Assembly (NCBI GenBank): GCA_022494885.1
Contig: JAGVSM010004930.1
Coordinates: 62,001-126,000 of the forward strand
DNA length: 64,000 bases
From: Micrasema longulum
Taxonomy: Eukaryota > Arthropoda > Insecta > Trichoptera > Brachycentridae
Direction of reading: 5' to 3'
The position numbers and the translations under genes were made by a program. Below are positions 1-13,700 of the stretch, piece after piece; position 1 is the stretch's first letter, and each line of letters begins with the position of its first letter. The notes below the pieces were generated by a model, which made no database searches, was not told where the DNA came from, and saw nothing but the letters and a program-made list of their open reading frames with translations.

Positions 1-199
1 CATACGGGCCCTCTTTGTATAAATGATTGTTTCGTTAATGGAATTTTTAGTTTACTCTTATTTTTGGTGTTGTGAAAGTGTATTTTTTCCTGTGTACTAA
101 AATATTCAGGTCGTGATTTAACAATAAGACAAAGTTCCATTATATAAATACCCGTCACCGTTAATAAATTTAATCTAATAAAAATCGGTCTACATGTAG

Positions 200-755
200 C
201 CAGGTAATCAGCATTTATGTTCCTAACACATATTTGTTGAATTTTAAAAACATCCCGTACATTAGTAGAGTTTCCCCAAAAATAATACCGTATTTTAAAA
301 TCGAATAAACATTTGCATAATAAGTGGACATAACACATTCATTGTTTGCTATTTTATTAAGTTTGTCTAATACAAATACATAACTGGTTATTTTCGCGAC
401 AACAGTGTTCACGTGTTCCTTCCAGTTTAAGTGATTATCTAATTTAATACCCTACAGAGAACAGTGAGAAGTGGTTTTTATTATTTTAGAATTAATTGTA
501 ATATTAAAATTTAATGGGGATGCTCGGTTTGGCTCAAAGTGTATATTTTTTGTTTTCTCTGTTTTCAAAGATAGGTTTATAGATGCAAACCAATTTGCTA
601 CTGATATAAAATTTTCACTTATATCTATAGAAATATTATTTGAATCGACTGTGCAGTCGAAAAATAATTCTGTATCATCCGCAAAAATAGTAGAGTGTGT
701 TTTGACAAATTTGGGTAGCTCATTTATATCAATTATAAACAGTATTAACAATTCA
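200..755 (-). pseudogene. LINE fragment (Jockey-like reverse transcriptase), broken
   Basis: Two frames in sequence. The first (751-452) contains the polymerase box FADDTELFF and a following thumb-like stretch. After a frame change it continues as GIKLDNHLNWKEHVN and YGIIF. Truncated at both ends. It lies in the intron before the first visible chitinase exon. Confidence 0.75.
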
Positions 756-939
756 GTAAATGGGATTTATAATGATTAAACTTCTTAGGTTTTCACGGCC
801 GTTAAGATGTACAATAAGTTTTTCTGGGTTATTATGCCGTGGTTATTACGGCATTGTGCGGGATTTATAATGGTTAGTTACTACCAACACTGAAATGACC
901 AAACCAGATTGTTTTGCTTAGCTTTAAAATAATATGTCA

Positions 940-1085
940 ACGTTTTTTTTAAAGAGTGAATGATGCGGAGTAATACATAGAAAACTATAATTAGCCTATA
1001 ACTTTGGTTTATTTGTAAATATTGTTTTTTGTTTTGTTATAATGGCTGTTGTTTTCTTTTAATAAATAAAAATAAATATCCTTAA
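940..1085 (+). repeat. Dispersed repeat, inverted copy at 3945-4140
   Basis: Contains GAATGATGCG, ACATAGAAAACTATA, TTTATTTGTAAATATTG and AATGGCTGTTGTTTTCTTTT. The reverse complement occurs at 3945-4140. The rest of 756-1754 shows nothing recognisable. Confidence 0.6.
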
Positions 1086-1754
1086 ATGTGGCTGAAGAAT
1101 TGTATGGACTATGGTGTTTTTAACACTTGTGCAGGGGGCAATAGGGAACACTTTTCCTTAAAAAAACGCAATTCGCCAAAAATGTCGCTTTCGTTGTTCT
1201 GCCGATTATGGCTCGATATATTTATCGCTACAGGCCACAGGCCACAGTGCCCCGCAGACAGAAAATCCATACACAAAATTTTACCGTTTAATTCAAATTT
1301 GCAAAATTACTTACAATACTCCTTGACCGATTAATTAATTTTCTGATCCTCGCAATATGGCCACTGAACGCTCTCTCCAATAGAACTTTTTATTTTATGA
1401 TATCCATATTACATGCTGCCGCAAAGATCGTGCGGTTGTTCCGAGAATTCAGAATTCAAAGGTGGCTTGTTTAAATAAATTATTTGACAATTTTGTTGAC
1501 GATGATGTAATCACAAAAACATAAAAGCTTAGGACTGCGTTCTTACATTTCGCAGATTATTAATTACCTACTATTACGGGTGTTCTGAAATACAATATTC
1601 ACCTGCAGACATATAGTGAGGCTATAACAAGTTTAATTAAATAGATAATTTAGGTTTTAAATATCCGCGTTTTACATTATTTCACGGTACGTACATATCT
1701 TGTATGCTAAACAAATCAAATTGACATTTATAAATGTTTAACTTGCGCCGTCAG

Positions 1755-4700
1755 GAGCTGTCCGAAGAGTTCCAGCGCCAGAGCCCTCCGATGGAGCTGG
1801 GTGTGGCCATCTCTGGCTACAAGGAGGTGATAGACGTGGCCTACGACCTTCCCCGCCTGTCCCGCGCCGCCACATTCTTGGCCACCATGACCTACGACTA
1901 CCACGGCGGCTGGGAGTCTTCCACGCAGCACGGCAGCCCCCTCCTGGCGCGCCCCCAAGACCGCTACCCGCAGTACACCGTGGTGAGTAGGGTCGTTTAT
2001 AATACTAATAATGATGGGTCCGAGGGCAGCTTGACTCGATCGTCCGGACGAAGTGATGCATGTGCCCCGATTATTATTTTTATACGCCTGCGTCTATGGT
2101 TGAAATATGTCATCGCATGATTGTCCTCTGTCGTCTCCAGGATTTCGCCATCAAGCACCTGATCGCCGAAGGAGCGGAGCCCGGTAAGCTGCTTCTGGGG
2201 CTGCCCTTCTACGGACAGAGTTACCAGCTGGCGGGCAGGGGCCGCGCGGGGCCGGGAGCAGAGGCCGCGGGACCCGGTCTGCCCGGGGAGCTCACCAAAC
2301 AACCCGGGATGCTAGCGTACTACGAGATTTGCAACAATGGTAATATCCGAATTGATGACTTCACTATTTCATTTTTTTTTTTTTTTCATATTTTTTTCAG
2401 GTAGGAATTAATTATTCATCCAATTATCGATATTATGTTTGAAATTATTCTAAAAATTTCATAAACGTTCCAGATTTTCTTTTATAAAAAAATGATTATC
2501 CTTAATCTTTTTTACATTAGAAAAAAATCTAAACAAACTAAACTATGTCTTAATTTGTATGTGCATAAAAAATATTATTGGTTTGTTTTTAAACTAAATC
2601 GGTAAGAAATCCGGTTTAATAAGACTTTATGCATTAAGCTCCCTGGCATAATTTATTATTGGTTTGTTTTTAAACTAAATCGGTAAGAAATCCGGTTTAA
2701 TAAGACTTTATGCATTAAGCCTTCTGGCATAATTTATTATTGGTTTGTTTTTAAACTAAATCGGTAAGAAATCCGGTTTAATAAGACTTTATGCATCGCT
2801 CCCTGGCATAAATTTTGACAATTCGTAGATAGTAAAATCTATTAGTCCATTTTAATATGATTTGCGTGAAAACATTTTAACGATGCATTTGAATACATTT
2901 CAAATTGAATATTAAGAATATTTTAATGGTAAATATTATCATAACAAAAAGTTGACCTCGCACAAACTGTTTTTTGATTGAATAGTCGGGGAATGTCACG
3001 GGTCATCGGCGGCATAGAGGTAATATAATATATCACTGATCGGCGCCGGCGGTAACTTGTCGTGAAACCTAACGTCGCGCGTCGGCGTCGTGTGTGAATA
3101 TTAAGGCTGTAGTCGGTAATTGGGTAATTTGAGGAAGAGGAAAAATGGAAATAATTAATTAAGTATGTTCGTACTCACGACCGCGGCCATCAGCCGTTGA
3201 TCAGTATAATGTAATTCCTATAGTCCGAGCACGTGCGGGGAGATGGTAAGTGATCGTACTTTATTTAAAAAATAAACAATCGTGTTGATTATTTTGTTCG
3301 AAACCTGTTACGCGGTATGGTGGTTTCATTTGTCACGTTTATTTTCGAGAAAACTAGTATTCGTCAACGGAGGATTTATCTCCATTAGTCTTCAAATGTA
3401 GTAACAGTCATACCATCGCCTCAGCGACTTTACTGGCGACCGGCTGAAGCGCAGAGTTGTCAGTGTTTGGTAAATGAGCAGACCCCGCGCGTCAGGGCGG
3501 CTCGGCTGGTGTTGGGGCTGCGCCCTGCTAGGGCTCTGGGCGAGCGGAACTAACGGGCTGCTCGATGTTACAGTGAGGACCCAGGGCTGGCAGACGGGAC
3601 GCCAGGAGGGGGCGGGACCCTACGCCTACAGCAAGGACCAGTGGGTCGGATATGAGGACCAGGCTTCGATCACCGAAAAGGTTCGTCGCAACAATTTATT
3701 TAATTTTGTTCTCAATATTCATGTTAGTTTTTCATATTTCTGAATAATTGCTCCTTCTTGCCGTCATGCGTCACTCGCGCCAAGTGGTGCTTAAGACACT
3801 TCATTCGTACAACTGCAGCGTATCTTGATCATTTGTTTTATGAAGCTAAGATTATTATTATTATTAGTCTTAATATGTCGGTGTTTTTATATTAATTATA
3901 TCAAGTACATGTTTTTATATTAATTATATCAAGTTATTTCAAAAAATCATCATTTATTTATTTATCAAAAGAAAACAACAGCCATTATAACAAAAAAATA
4001 CAATATTTACAAATAAAACAAAACTATAGGCCAAATATAGTTTTCTATACATTACTAAACACAATGTCAAAAAAAGAAGAAAAAAAGCGTACCTTTAAAA
4101 AAGCCACTACGCATCATTCCACAAAAAAAAAATTACAATAATAATGAAAAAAATACCACAAAATAAAAAAATGAAAGTCAAATCATTTCCCTTTTCGCAC
4201 GTTGGTACTCCAATTGCTGCGTATCTTGGTCATTTTTGCTAAAGTTATATATACACGCTCCAGGTGCCCAGGAACTATGAAACATTGCAATGTAAAGCCA
4301 CCCTTTAAATCAATATTTAAATTCTTTATCCGCCCGGGCACAAAAAGTACAATAAAATAAACATGAATAATTATTATCTAAGATTACTCAATAAAAAAAG
4401 TATAAATACAAGTTGAAAATTAAGAGCGCTGGATTTACGCAGTAATTGCAACGGGCCTCGATTAATTGTTTTTACGCTTCATGCGCTGGTCAGGCGACAT
4501 TATACAGTGAAAATGAAATTTTCTAATCGACCTCGGCTTGTGAAAAATATTATTTTTGAGATTTCTTTAAATATTAGCATCAATTGCGTAATTGCGTGAA
4601 AATGTAATTTATTCTGAATTACAATGTAGACATTTTCTGTACGAAAATACGACTAATTTTATGTTGATAATTTATTTTTATGCAAATTTTAAATGAGTTT

Positions 4701-7700
4701 TCTAAATAATGTATCCAATAAAATGTTAAATGTCTTTAACAAAAATAAACAATATTAATTAGTAATAAATGTTCAATGATTTGGAAAATCTGAGTTCGTA
4801 TTTAAAACAATAAGTATCATACATTTTTAAATAACTTATTCTGTGGAATTGGGCAATATTTTTTATATTTTCGTAATTTAAAAAATATGTACACAATAAA
4901 TATATAGTTCTAGACACGTTATTTTAATTTTAACAGTAAACAGAGAGTAATTTATTTTAAATCAATATCGCGGTATTTATTTTTCAGCTAAAAATATAAT
5001 ATTATATTTAGACGTTTGTTGTTTTATATGTTATGTAACATTGTTTATACATATTTTAAGGCCGTATGTATTATTTATTGAAATGGCATACCTAATCATG
5101 TATTAACTAACAGTGTTTTGAGTTTGTCCAAATTTTTGTAGACAAGAACTAGATTCAACCTCCGTGTGTGTTTTCAATATTCATGTATTACAGCGAGAAT
5201 AATATTTTGATTGAAGAAGGGAATATAGAAGTCTGGGCATTTACACGGCTTATGACCTGTCATTGGCTGATTTAAGTGGCCACTTTACACACTGTGTAAC
5301 ATTCTCTATTCTGCCTATGTTTGAACATCTATAGTTCTTAAATTATTCCATTTGTTAATTTTCGTGAAGTAATAGAGCTGAAACCTTTATCGATGTGGGT
5401 GAGATCCTGACTGAATTTTTTTTTACTGTTTCTGTTTATTTTTTTGATAAAACAGTTTCAGCGGCTTTCAAAAAATTGTTTGTTTTTAAATAACTGTTAC
5501 TTTTTTTACCACCTCTAAAACAAAATCCCTACTTCTTTATTTTTTTAAAAAAGAAACCATTTTTGACAAGGCAGTATGCAAGCCTAGGCATTTATAGGGT
5601 TGTCATTGGGATGTCAAGTGGCCACTTTACGCATTTTGTAATATACACCAATCTGCCTATATTATATCATCCACATTTCCTCAACTCTTTAATCTGTCGA
5701 CTATTGGATCATTTTAGATGACATATATTTATATATATTATATATATATATATTGATAATTTATAAAGCGTGATTGTATAAAATCAGCAATTTTCGTTTT
5801 AGCATATTTGAAAAAAAATTAGCAAGGATTTTCGAAAACTTGGCAGAATCCTTTCATGTCTTTTAAATGAGTTGTAAAAACATTTTTTTTTTTAATTTGA
5901 AATTTATTTATTAACCATTACGGATTATTACATTCATTTTACAAAAATAATAAATATTTTTTTATTTATACTCTGTTGTTGATAATTATATTTTAATACC
6001 TTTTGTAAAGGTTGTCTGAGTCTTTTGTTTTGTCTGGTAGTTTATTGAATAATTTCGGTCCCTGATTTATTCGTCTCGATTGTCCTTGTCTTGTTTTGGA
6101 ATGTTGTATGTGGTATTGTTCTGATATTATTGTATTATGTCCATTGTCCACAATACAATCAGTGGCTAACTTATGAATAAGTTTTAAAGATTCTAGTTGA
6201 AAAGGTTCATTATAAGATATATAAGATTTTTTTCCGTTTTCGGAACAAATTTTTTGATTTTTAATAAAAGACTCGATAATGTTGACTCGATGTGAGCTGT
6301 CCATGTCAATTGTCTGTCTATTGTTAACCCTAAATATTTAACATGTTCAATTTCAATAAGTCTTTCTTCGTTTATGTAAGCGTCTATTTTATGTCATTTT
6401 TTTATAAATTCAAAATTTAAAATGGTGTATTTTTTTAATTAAGTGTAAGTTAGGTCATCGTTTATGTCTTTGTTAGTAAATGCGTCACTTTGATTTTTGT
6501 AAAATAGTCCAATGTCGCCGTCGCATATGGTGATGAACATTTAAGGTGAATCTTTGTAATTGTAGAAATCATTAATTTTCGGTTAAAAATATTAAAAAAT
6601 AAATGAACGAAAATTACAGAAATCTTAGCTGATTCTTTTTTTGTCTTTTTAGTAAGTAAATTCCCCATTTAATATTTTATTTCAGTAAAATTGATTAATC
6701 ATTTATTTCGTGGTATATGATGATGAACACTTAGAATGACAACTTTTTAAAACTGTAGTATTTTATTATTTATCATCACATTAGTCCTTTGTATTCACAA
6801 CGGCAATAAATATGAATTCCACCAGTGGCTAGTGGTCAATCCGCACCGACTATTGAGACCTTGACATTTTCAATATTCACAAATTCTTGAAAAAAAAATT
6901 ACGTGTTTTTCAAATACGACTTATGAGAAATATTTTGGCATATTATTTTTATTACGTGATAAAACCTAAGAACTGTGTTTTAACAAGTAAAGTGAATCAT
7001 GTTTATATTTGACACTGCGTGAGAAATCAATTAAATATTGAAACAAAAAAATCACGAAAAATAAGTTCAATCGTGAGTAAAAATTTATTTATTAAAATGG
7101 TTTTTCTAGTTTAATAATTTTTAAATATGAATGTTACGACAGACGCAAATTTTCTTTATTTTTTTATTTAGAACACAAACAGATGTACAGGTTGAATGAC
7201 ATACATGATTTTTTTTAAAAGTAGGGCATAGAAGGGCATGCCATCCAATAACATATATGTAGGATTTAGTAGTTGGGTGTTTGGTTGGAGTTCCTACCCC
7301 AGTTAGAGATTGACAGAGAAGACACGAGGTTGCTGTTTGATGTTTATTTATTACACGGTGAATAAATAATGAATTATGTCGGGCGAGTGTTACGTCGACA
7401 AGGAGTTGAAGAAACTGCACTTGAACTACATGCTTTAACTGTGTGATGTCGTCGAGCTGGTATGACGTGAACTGAACTGACTGACTGACTGACTGCGTCC
7501 TGTGGTCTCTTTATGGACGATGTTCCTTTGTAGTTCATTTCTTCATGGTAGGGACGGTGTGAATGTACTGCAGGGCAATGCCCTCCGATTTCATGTGAAA
7601 TACTCAGAGTTGCATTTTACGAATGTATAGGATTCGATTGAAAATGATGACATTGCATCGTCGGTCATTAGTCTCTTTTAGGTGAACTAATTTAACAAGT

Positions 7701-10700
7701 GTGTGTCATCGACTATGGACTATGGACCCTACATATATTATGTTCTAATGTTAGTAAATATTAGTATACTTAGCGACATACTGACTTATTTAGTTTACCG
7801 GTTGTGAGACGTACCCGCCTCTTCATCAGGACACTCACTAAACCAGCATGCAAATACTAAAATACATCTCCACCTTCACCATCACCGTAGTATATTTTTG
7901 GTATTTCCAAAAATACATAAATCACATGCAGATTTATAGAGATGCGAACACCACCATGTCTAAACATGCACTAAGCTTAATAAAAAAAAAAATTATAAGA
8001 AATTTTAAGTATTTGCATGTTGGTGTAGTGAGTTTCCGTCTCGAAACCGGTAGACTTAAAAGTGGGTAAGTGGTTATACACTAGTATTAACTAACATTAC
8101 ATAAAATGTTTGACCACAAAGTAAATGCTTAAAACATAAATAATATATTATGTTCACTTAATTGTAATAAAATAAAGCGACAATTGTAACATTTTTTTTA
8201 AAATCTATGTAGTTAAAACAATGTTATAATTTAAATAAAAATAAAAGAATAGGGACAAAGCACGGAGATAGTGGGATGAAAAAATAAGGAAAGTGATGAT
8301 GGGTGGCAGAGGATGAATGAAGGAAAGTAGGAGTGGAAAATTGCATTTGATTGATGACGAGAAATAAAGAGCAAAAAAATACAAAACGTCTATTCTCTGT
8401 TATTCTGAATCAAGCTCGTTGGTTCTGTTCTATCCCCATTATATAAAATAGTGTGAGTATTTTTTGCTTGCTTATTTTTGAGCCGTAGATAATAATTATG
8501 GATAAAGAACCCTATTTTCATTCCTTGACCCTCTTCCTCTCTCCTAAGCTCATTACCTGATCACTCTTTCCACGTCATATAGATGACGTGTATTACATAA
8601 GCATTTTTACCAATAAATGTGGATGTGCGAGCTCAATGTGCCCACTTAAAGTTGCAATTGTAAATTGATTATGTATATTTATTTATTTATATATTTGGAT
8701 ATATAATACACAAAAATATTGAAACAATAAAAAAATACACGATTTATTTGTCATCAATTACATGTTAACACTTATTAAATGTATATTTAAATAAAATGAG
8801 CAAAGAAATGATGAAATTGTTGAGCATAAATTATTGTAAAAATTGTGCGAATTAATAATAAAATAAACACGAGTAAAATACGTACCGTAAAATCATACAA
8901 CTTGACACAGTTTTAAACTTCAACTGGCTATATCTTTTTATATATTTAATAGTACGCTTTAAAATTTTACCACAAATTGGGAGTCTATGTTTCAGGTGTG
9001 GACATATCAATATGCTTCAATTTCTTTTTTTGTTGTTGTCCCAATTTTCCTGCAAAAGTTGCAAACATGATACACAATAAGATAGTCGTAGTTTCCCATG
9101 TAGCATTTTACTGCTTTAACTACGAGACAATAAAAATTAAATAATAGATCGATATAAAAACGCATTTTGAATACACTTCTTAAACCTAAACAATCCAGTG
9201 TCAAAAATGTCAATCTCTACGTTTTCAATGGTGTTGTATAATCTGCATTTTCTTGACACTGGATTGAAGGACACATTATTCTTGAATGAATCTATGTGGA
9301 ATGTTTTTGGGTTCCTCAGGGTTTGACCACTAGGAACACAAATTTTGATCGTACTTAAACAGCTTGAACTTTCCAATTTACCATTTACAATCTTAATATA
9401 ACAAGTCATCTACCTTTCTTCTAGTTTCTAAAGTTTTTAAGTTCAAAAGTTGAAGTCTCATTTCGTAACTATTTAGTGTGCTCAATTGACATTTCTCAAT
9501 TGATTCAACAACACATATATATTTATTGTAATGTGGATTCCAAATGGTTTTTCATTTTACTTCTTACTAGAGAGTTATATAATTTTATAGAAGATTGATG
9601 GTTTTTTTAATGGTTTCGTTGTCCTATGGATGAATCCTAAGATTTTTGATAATTTATTTTTTTGTCTGTTATGTCGTTATCTAACAAATTATAAACGAGT
9701 ATATTTATATTTTTAATTATGGACAAATTTCAACTAATTTTTGTTGAGACCAGTCTGTTTTTTGGTTGGCTGAAAGATTACACTTGTAATCACTTACTTG
9801 GGCGAGCTTATTTCTTTCAGCAATAAGCTCGCCAAAGTGAACTTATTCTTGTACTTGATGTTTTAATAAGCGAATGAACAAATAAATAAGGTTATACGTA
9901 TTTTTTACTTCAGCCGGTAATACAAATGCTTACTTACTTACGAAAAACATAAACTGCCCGTGTCCGAGCGAAACGAAAAATATAGTTCTGCGTGAAACTG
10001 AACCAGAACTCTTGACGAAGTATATAAGTCTGCCCCGTGGACTCGTGGTGTACTAGTGAGTGTGTTTGTTCGCCATGCTTGATGTGTTTTTTTATAGGGC
10101 CAGTTGCGCCATAAAACAAAGTTGAAAAGTTTTCATAAGAACAAAATCTAGCTAAATAATAGGCAGCTAATGTTTTATACCCAGTTCGAAGATCTATCTT
10201 TTATGATTCGAGATTTTTATACTCTCATATTTCAAGTAATTCTAAAATATAAAACAATATAATATTGATTTAAGTTTCTTTTATTTTATTTTTGTACATA
10301 GTGTTATTTGTACATTGGCGGGCTTATTGCCAAATGGCAATTTCTTCCGACCAACCAATAAAATAATGGTTTTATTTTTTTAATTTAAGTTACAGAACAT
10401 ATTCAACAGAAAATAACGATTAAAAAGCTAAAGATATATAAAAATAGAAATTACCTTCAATCAAAACTATTACTCAATGGGAAAAAGAAAAAATAGGAAA
10501 GAGGAAAGGAGGAGAGATTAAGGAAGAGAAAGGAGATGAGAGTTTACTATTTCGTTTGAAAATCTCACAATCATCTGACTGCATTGGTACGTGAATAAAA
10601 ATATAGGCAGGTTATAAGGCCATGTTGTAATTTGTAATAAGTAATACCCAAATTGAAAATTTAAATTTTTGAATAATTTTAAAATATTTATTTCAGAAAC

Positions 10701-13700
10701 TTGATAGTTTTGCAAAACATTTATTTATTGAGTTTTTCTATTGATCAAACAACCCGAACTTAAAGTTTTGAAAAAATATTGCTTACACTTGATATTCTTT
10801 AATAATTAAATTTTCCAAAACTCAATAAATATTAACTAAAAAAAGTACTGTTTTTTATAAAATTGCGTATAATTTTCCGTACATAATTTTATTATTATGA
10901 GCCCATTGCTGGTGAAGTAAACTCATTGCTTATATTACATTTCTGTAGTCAGTATAATATAAAACATTTTTATCCTGGCAGAATGGTGAATGTTACACAG
11001 TGCGTAAAGTGGCCACTAAACCAGCCAATGACAGGACATAGGCTATGTAAATGCCTAGACTCCCATATTCCCTTCTCAAAAATGTTTCCCCTCGCTGTTG
11101 CATATTTAAATATGAACTACTCCCTAGGGAGAAAATCCAGCCAGTCTGCAAGCATTTGGACATACTCAAAACATTGTTGAGAATATTATTGACTAATTTG
11201 TTGCATTTTTTTTTGTTGTGTCCATTTATTTGTTAACAATTATTTAACACAACATCCATGTCAATTCAAATGAACAAAACAGATGAGAAACAGGCAAAAA
11301 GTCCCACTCACAGCTCGCAGAGTTGATACTCTGAATACAAACATTTGATCATTTTGTCAGTTGGTTCACTTCACCCGAAATTGCTTCATACGCAAAACAA
11401 AAACAAAAAAAGGACGGCATTTCGGGCGGCACTAATACAAGGGTGACGGCTTGCGCAGGTGGAGTACGCGCTGAGCCGAGGGCTGGGCGGAGTGGCGGCC
11501 TGGTCCGTGGACCTGGACGACTTCAGCAACGCGTGCTGCGCGGAGCCCTACCCGCTGCTGCGCGCCGCCGCCCGCGCGCTGCGGCGCCCCGCCCCGGCGC
11601 CGCCCGCGCCCGGCGCCCCCTGCGCGCGCCCGCCCGCGCCCAGCACGCCGCCGCCCCCCGTCGTCACCACGATCTTCGACTCGGGTAACGGACCTTTTGT
11701 GTTTGCTTTTTTACTGCACCACGACATCGACAGGCCGAGGAAGCTATTTTTTTAAGAACGCTAGCTTACAGTAGCTCAATCACAAATAACTATCGACGTG
11801 CTTGAATGAACAATAACGAACATTGTACTATATAATCTTTGATGAACATGCTTAAGTTATCGCAGTCATAAGTCAACGCGTGTGTAATCTCTAAGTCAAC
11901 GCTCGTGTCAGTTTGTTTTTTGTTTTCCTCGTAAATAAATACAGTTCACTGGCGAAAAATCAGCGTTTACTATAAAAAAAACTACACAATATATTGCATT
12001 TGCATAATAGTAAGGAGTATTTAATACAAAAAAGTTAATATTAAATTACAATTACTATCGCGACGGCATTTCTTGACATTTGACTTGCCAACCGCAGGCT
12101 AAATGCAATAAATAGCGTGATAAATAATAAATAAATAAATAAATAAAAATAGGATTTTTGGAATATTTTCCATATTTAAACCGGTGAAATTCAAATATGT
12201 GATTGCGCAGCAGGATTATACGTCGCGAAACGTAAATATTTTGACATTTAAATATTAGTTGTTCACGGATGTTTCATTGTGATCGCGAATACGATAAACA
12301 ATCATGATGAGAAATTGTTATCCCGTCGCTTATTAGCATGTCGATAGTTATTTGTGATTGAGCTACAGGTCCGGGAAGAGTCATAACCTAGACAGCTATA
12401 TAGATAGTTTGAATTTGGCTATTTAAAAAAAATATGTCTATCTCTAAACGAAACTGTAACCAATAATGTGTTTTGTAGGAGCCGCTCCAACGTCCTCTCC
12501 CCCCTCCTCCACCCCCTGGTGGAGCCCCCCGTCCACCACCACCGCTAGGACCACCACGACTACCAGAACTACCACCGCGTGGACTACCACCGCGTGGACT
12601 ACCACCTCCACCACGGCGAGACCGCCGCCTCCCTCGACTACCGAGAGTAAGTGACCATTATTCATCAATCATGAGACGTATACTGTAATATTAATGTTTC
12701 GGGTGATCCCTGACCACTGGACTTACCCAGATTTTATCGTGTCATGGTAAATCATGTGGTCTTGTTCCTTTCCCCTTTTCAATGAATACCGAATGGAAGT
12801 TATCGCTAATATCCGTGGCGCTTTTAGAGGTCCTGTTGGGTATTCAGATTTGGTGGCTTCCAAAAAGAAAATCAAGGCTTTTAAAAAGTTTTGTAAGCAT
12901 TTTGGCGAATTGGTTATGTCAATTCAATAAAAAAAAAACAATTTAATTTATTTATTCATATAGTATATGTATTTTACAAAATGGAATATCCCTATTTATA
13001 CATCAAGAAATAGTGAAAATAAAAACGTCAAATAGGGTATTTTCACGTTTTTTTTTTATTTTGCAAAAAAATTGAAAAAAAAATTACGATGGTAACTGTA
13101 CAGTTTTTTTTTTTTTATGTCCACGCGTTAATTTTTCAGAGCGGTTTAAAAACGTATACTTTGAATTGGCGCCAAAACGAACATTCGGATGCCGTATGGG
13201 CTTGTGACGTCACGCGTTACGAATTTGACTGACCATTCAAACAAATTCATACGAATTTGTATAGCCTACGTGTTGTTTTTGTTGTAATCGGTTGTTTTAC
13301 ACTGTTTTAACTAATTAACGCGCATAAAATGTCTTTAGTTATAAGATACAAGTACTGTTTAATTCCGATGTGCACAAACACTACGGTGAAGACGCAAAAT
13401 AAAGCTTTTTCGCCATTCCTAGTACCTAATGAAAAAATGCAGAAAGAGTGGTTTAACGCATTTGAACGTTATGAAACGAGATGTTAAAAAAAAACAAACC
13501 ACTATTCTTTTTTCCGTAGGTCTTGTTCAGTACGAAATACTATATTTTATGGTGTAGACTGTAGACTATAAACATTTACTAACAGTAGGTACTGAAATTA
13601 GCACTTATAAAGCTTGACAGGTACTAAAATAGTTTATTCTTTGAACGTTATTGTTTATATTTGTATTATATTTCTGTACTTATGTTACTTAGTTTAATTT

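Larger units (their letters stand above)
1755..11600 (+). other. Chitinase domain A: C-terminal half of a GH18 domain
   Basis: Four exons encode the second half of a GH18 barrel. Visible are the MTYDYHGGW motif, a GLPFYGQSY strand, LAYYEIC, and near the end GGVAAWSVDLDDF, matching the usual WALDLDDF signature with small changes. The catalytic DGLDLDWEYP segment would lie upstream of 1755 and cannot be judged. The intron that follows YYE in the other domains lies about four codons later here (after YYEICNN, 2339). The third exon is separated from the fourth by a 7.8 kb intron. The exons are very GC-rich compared with the later domains. Confidence 0.9.

Noticed and set aside
5720..5756. Origin- or promoter-like (TA)n run
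   Set aside because: Simple AT microsatellite of the kind common in such introns; no associated motif.
12120..12150. (AAAT)n tract as a LINE tail
   Set aside because: No retroelement coding sequence or body could be read next to it.
12444..12668. - strand Val/His-rich 74-codon frame
   Set aside because: Antisense of the Thr/Pro linker exon of the chitinase.
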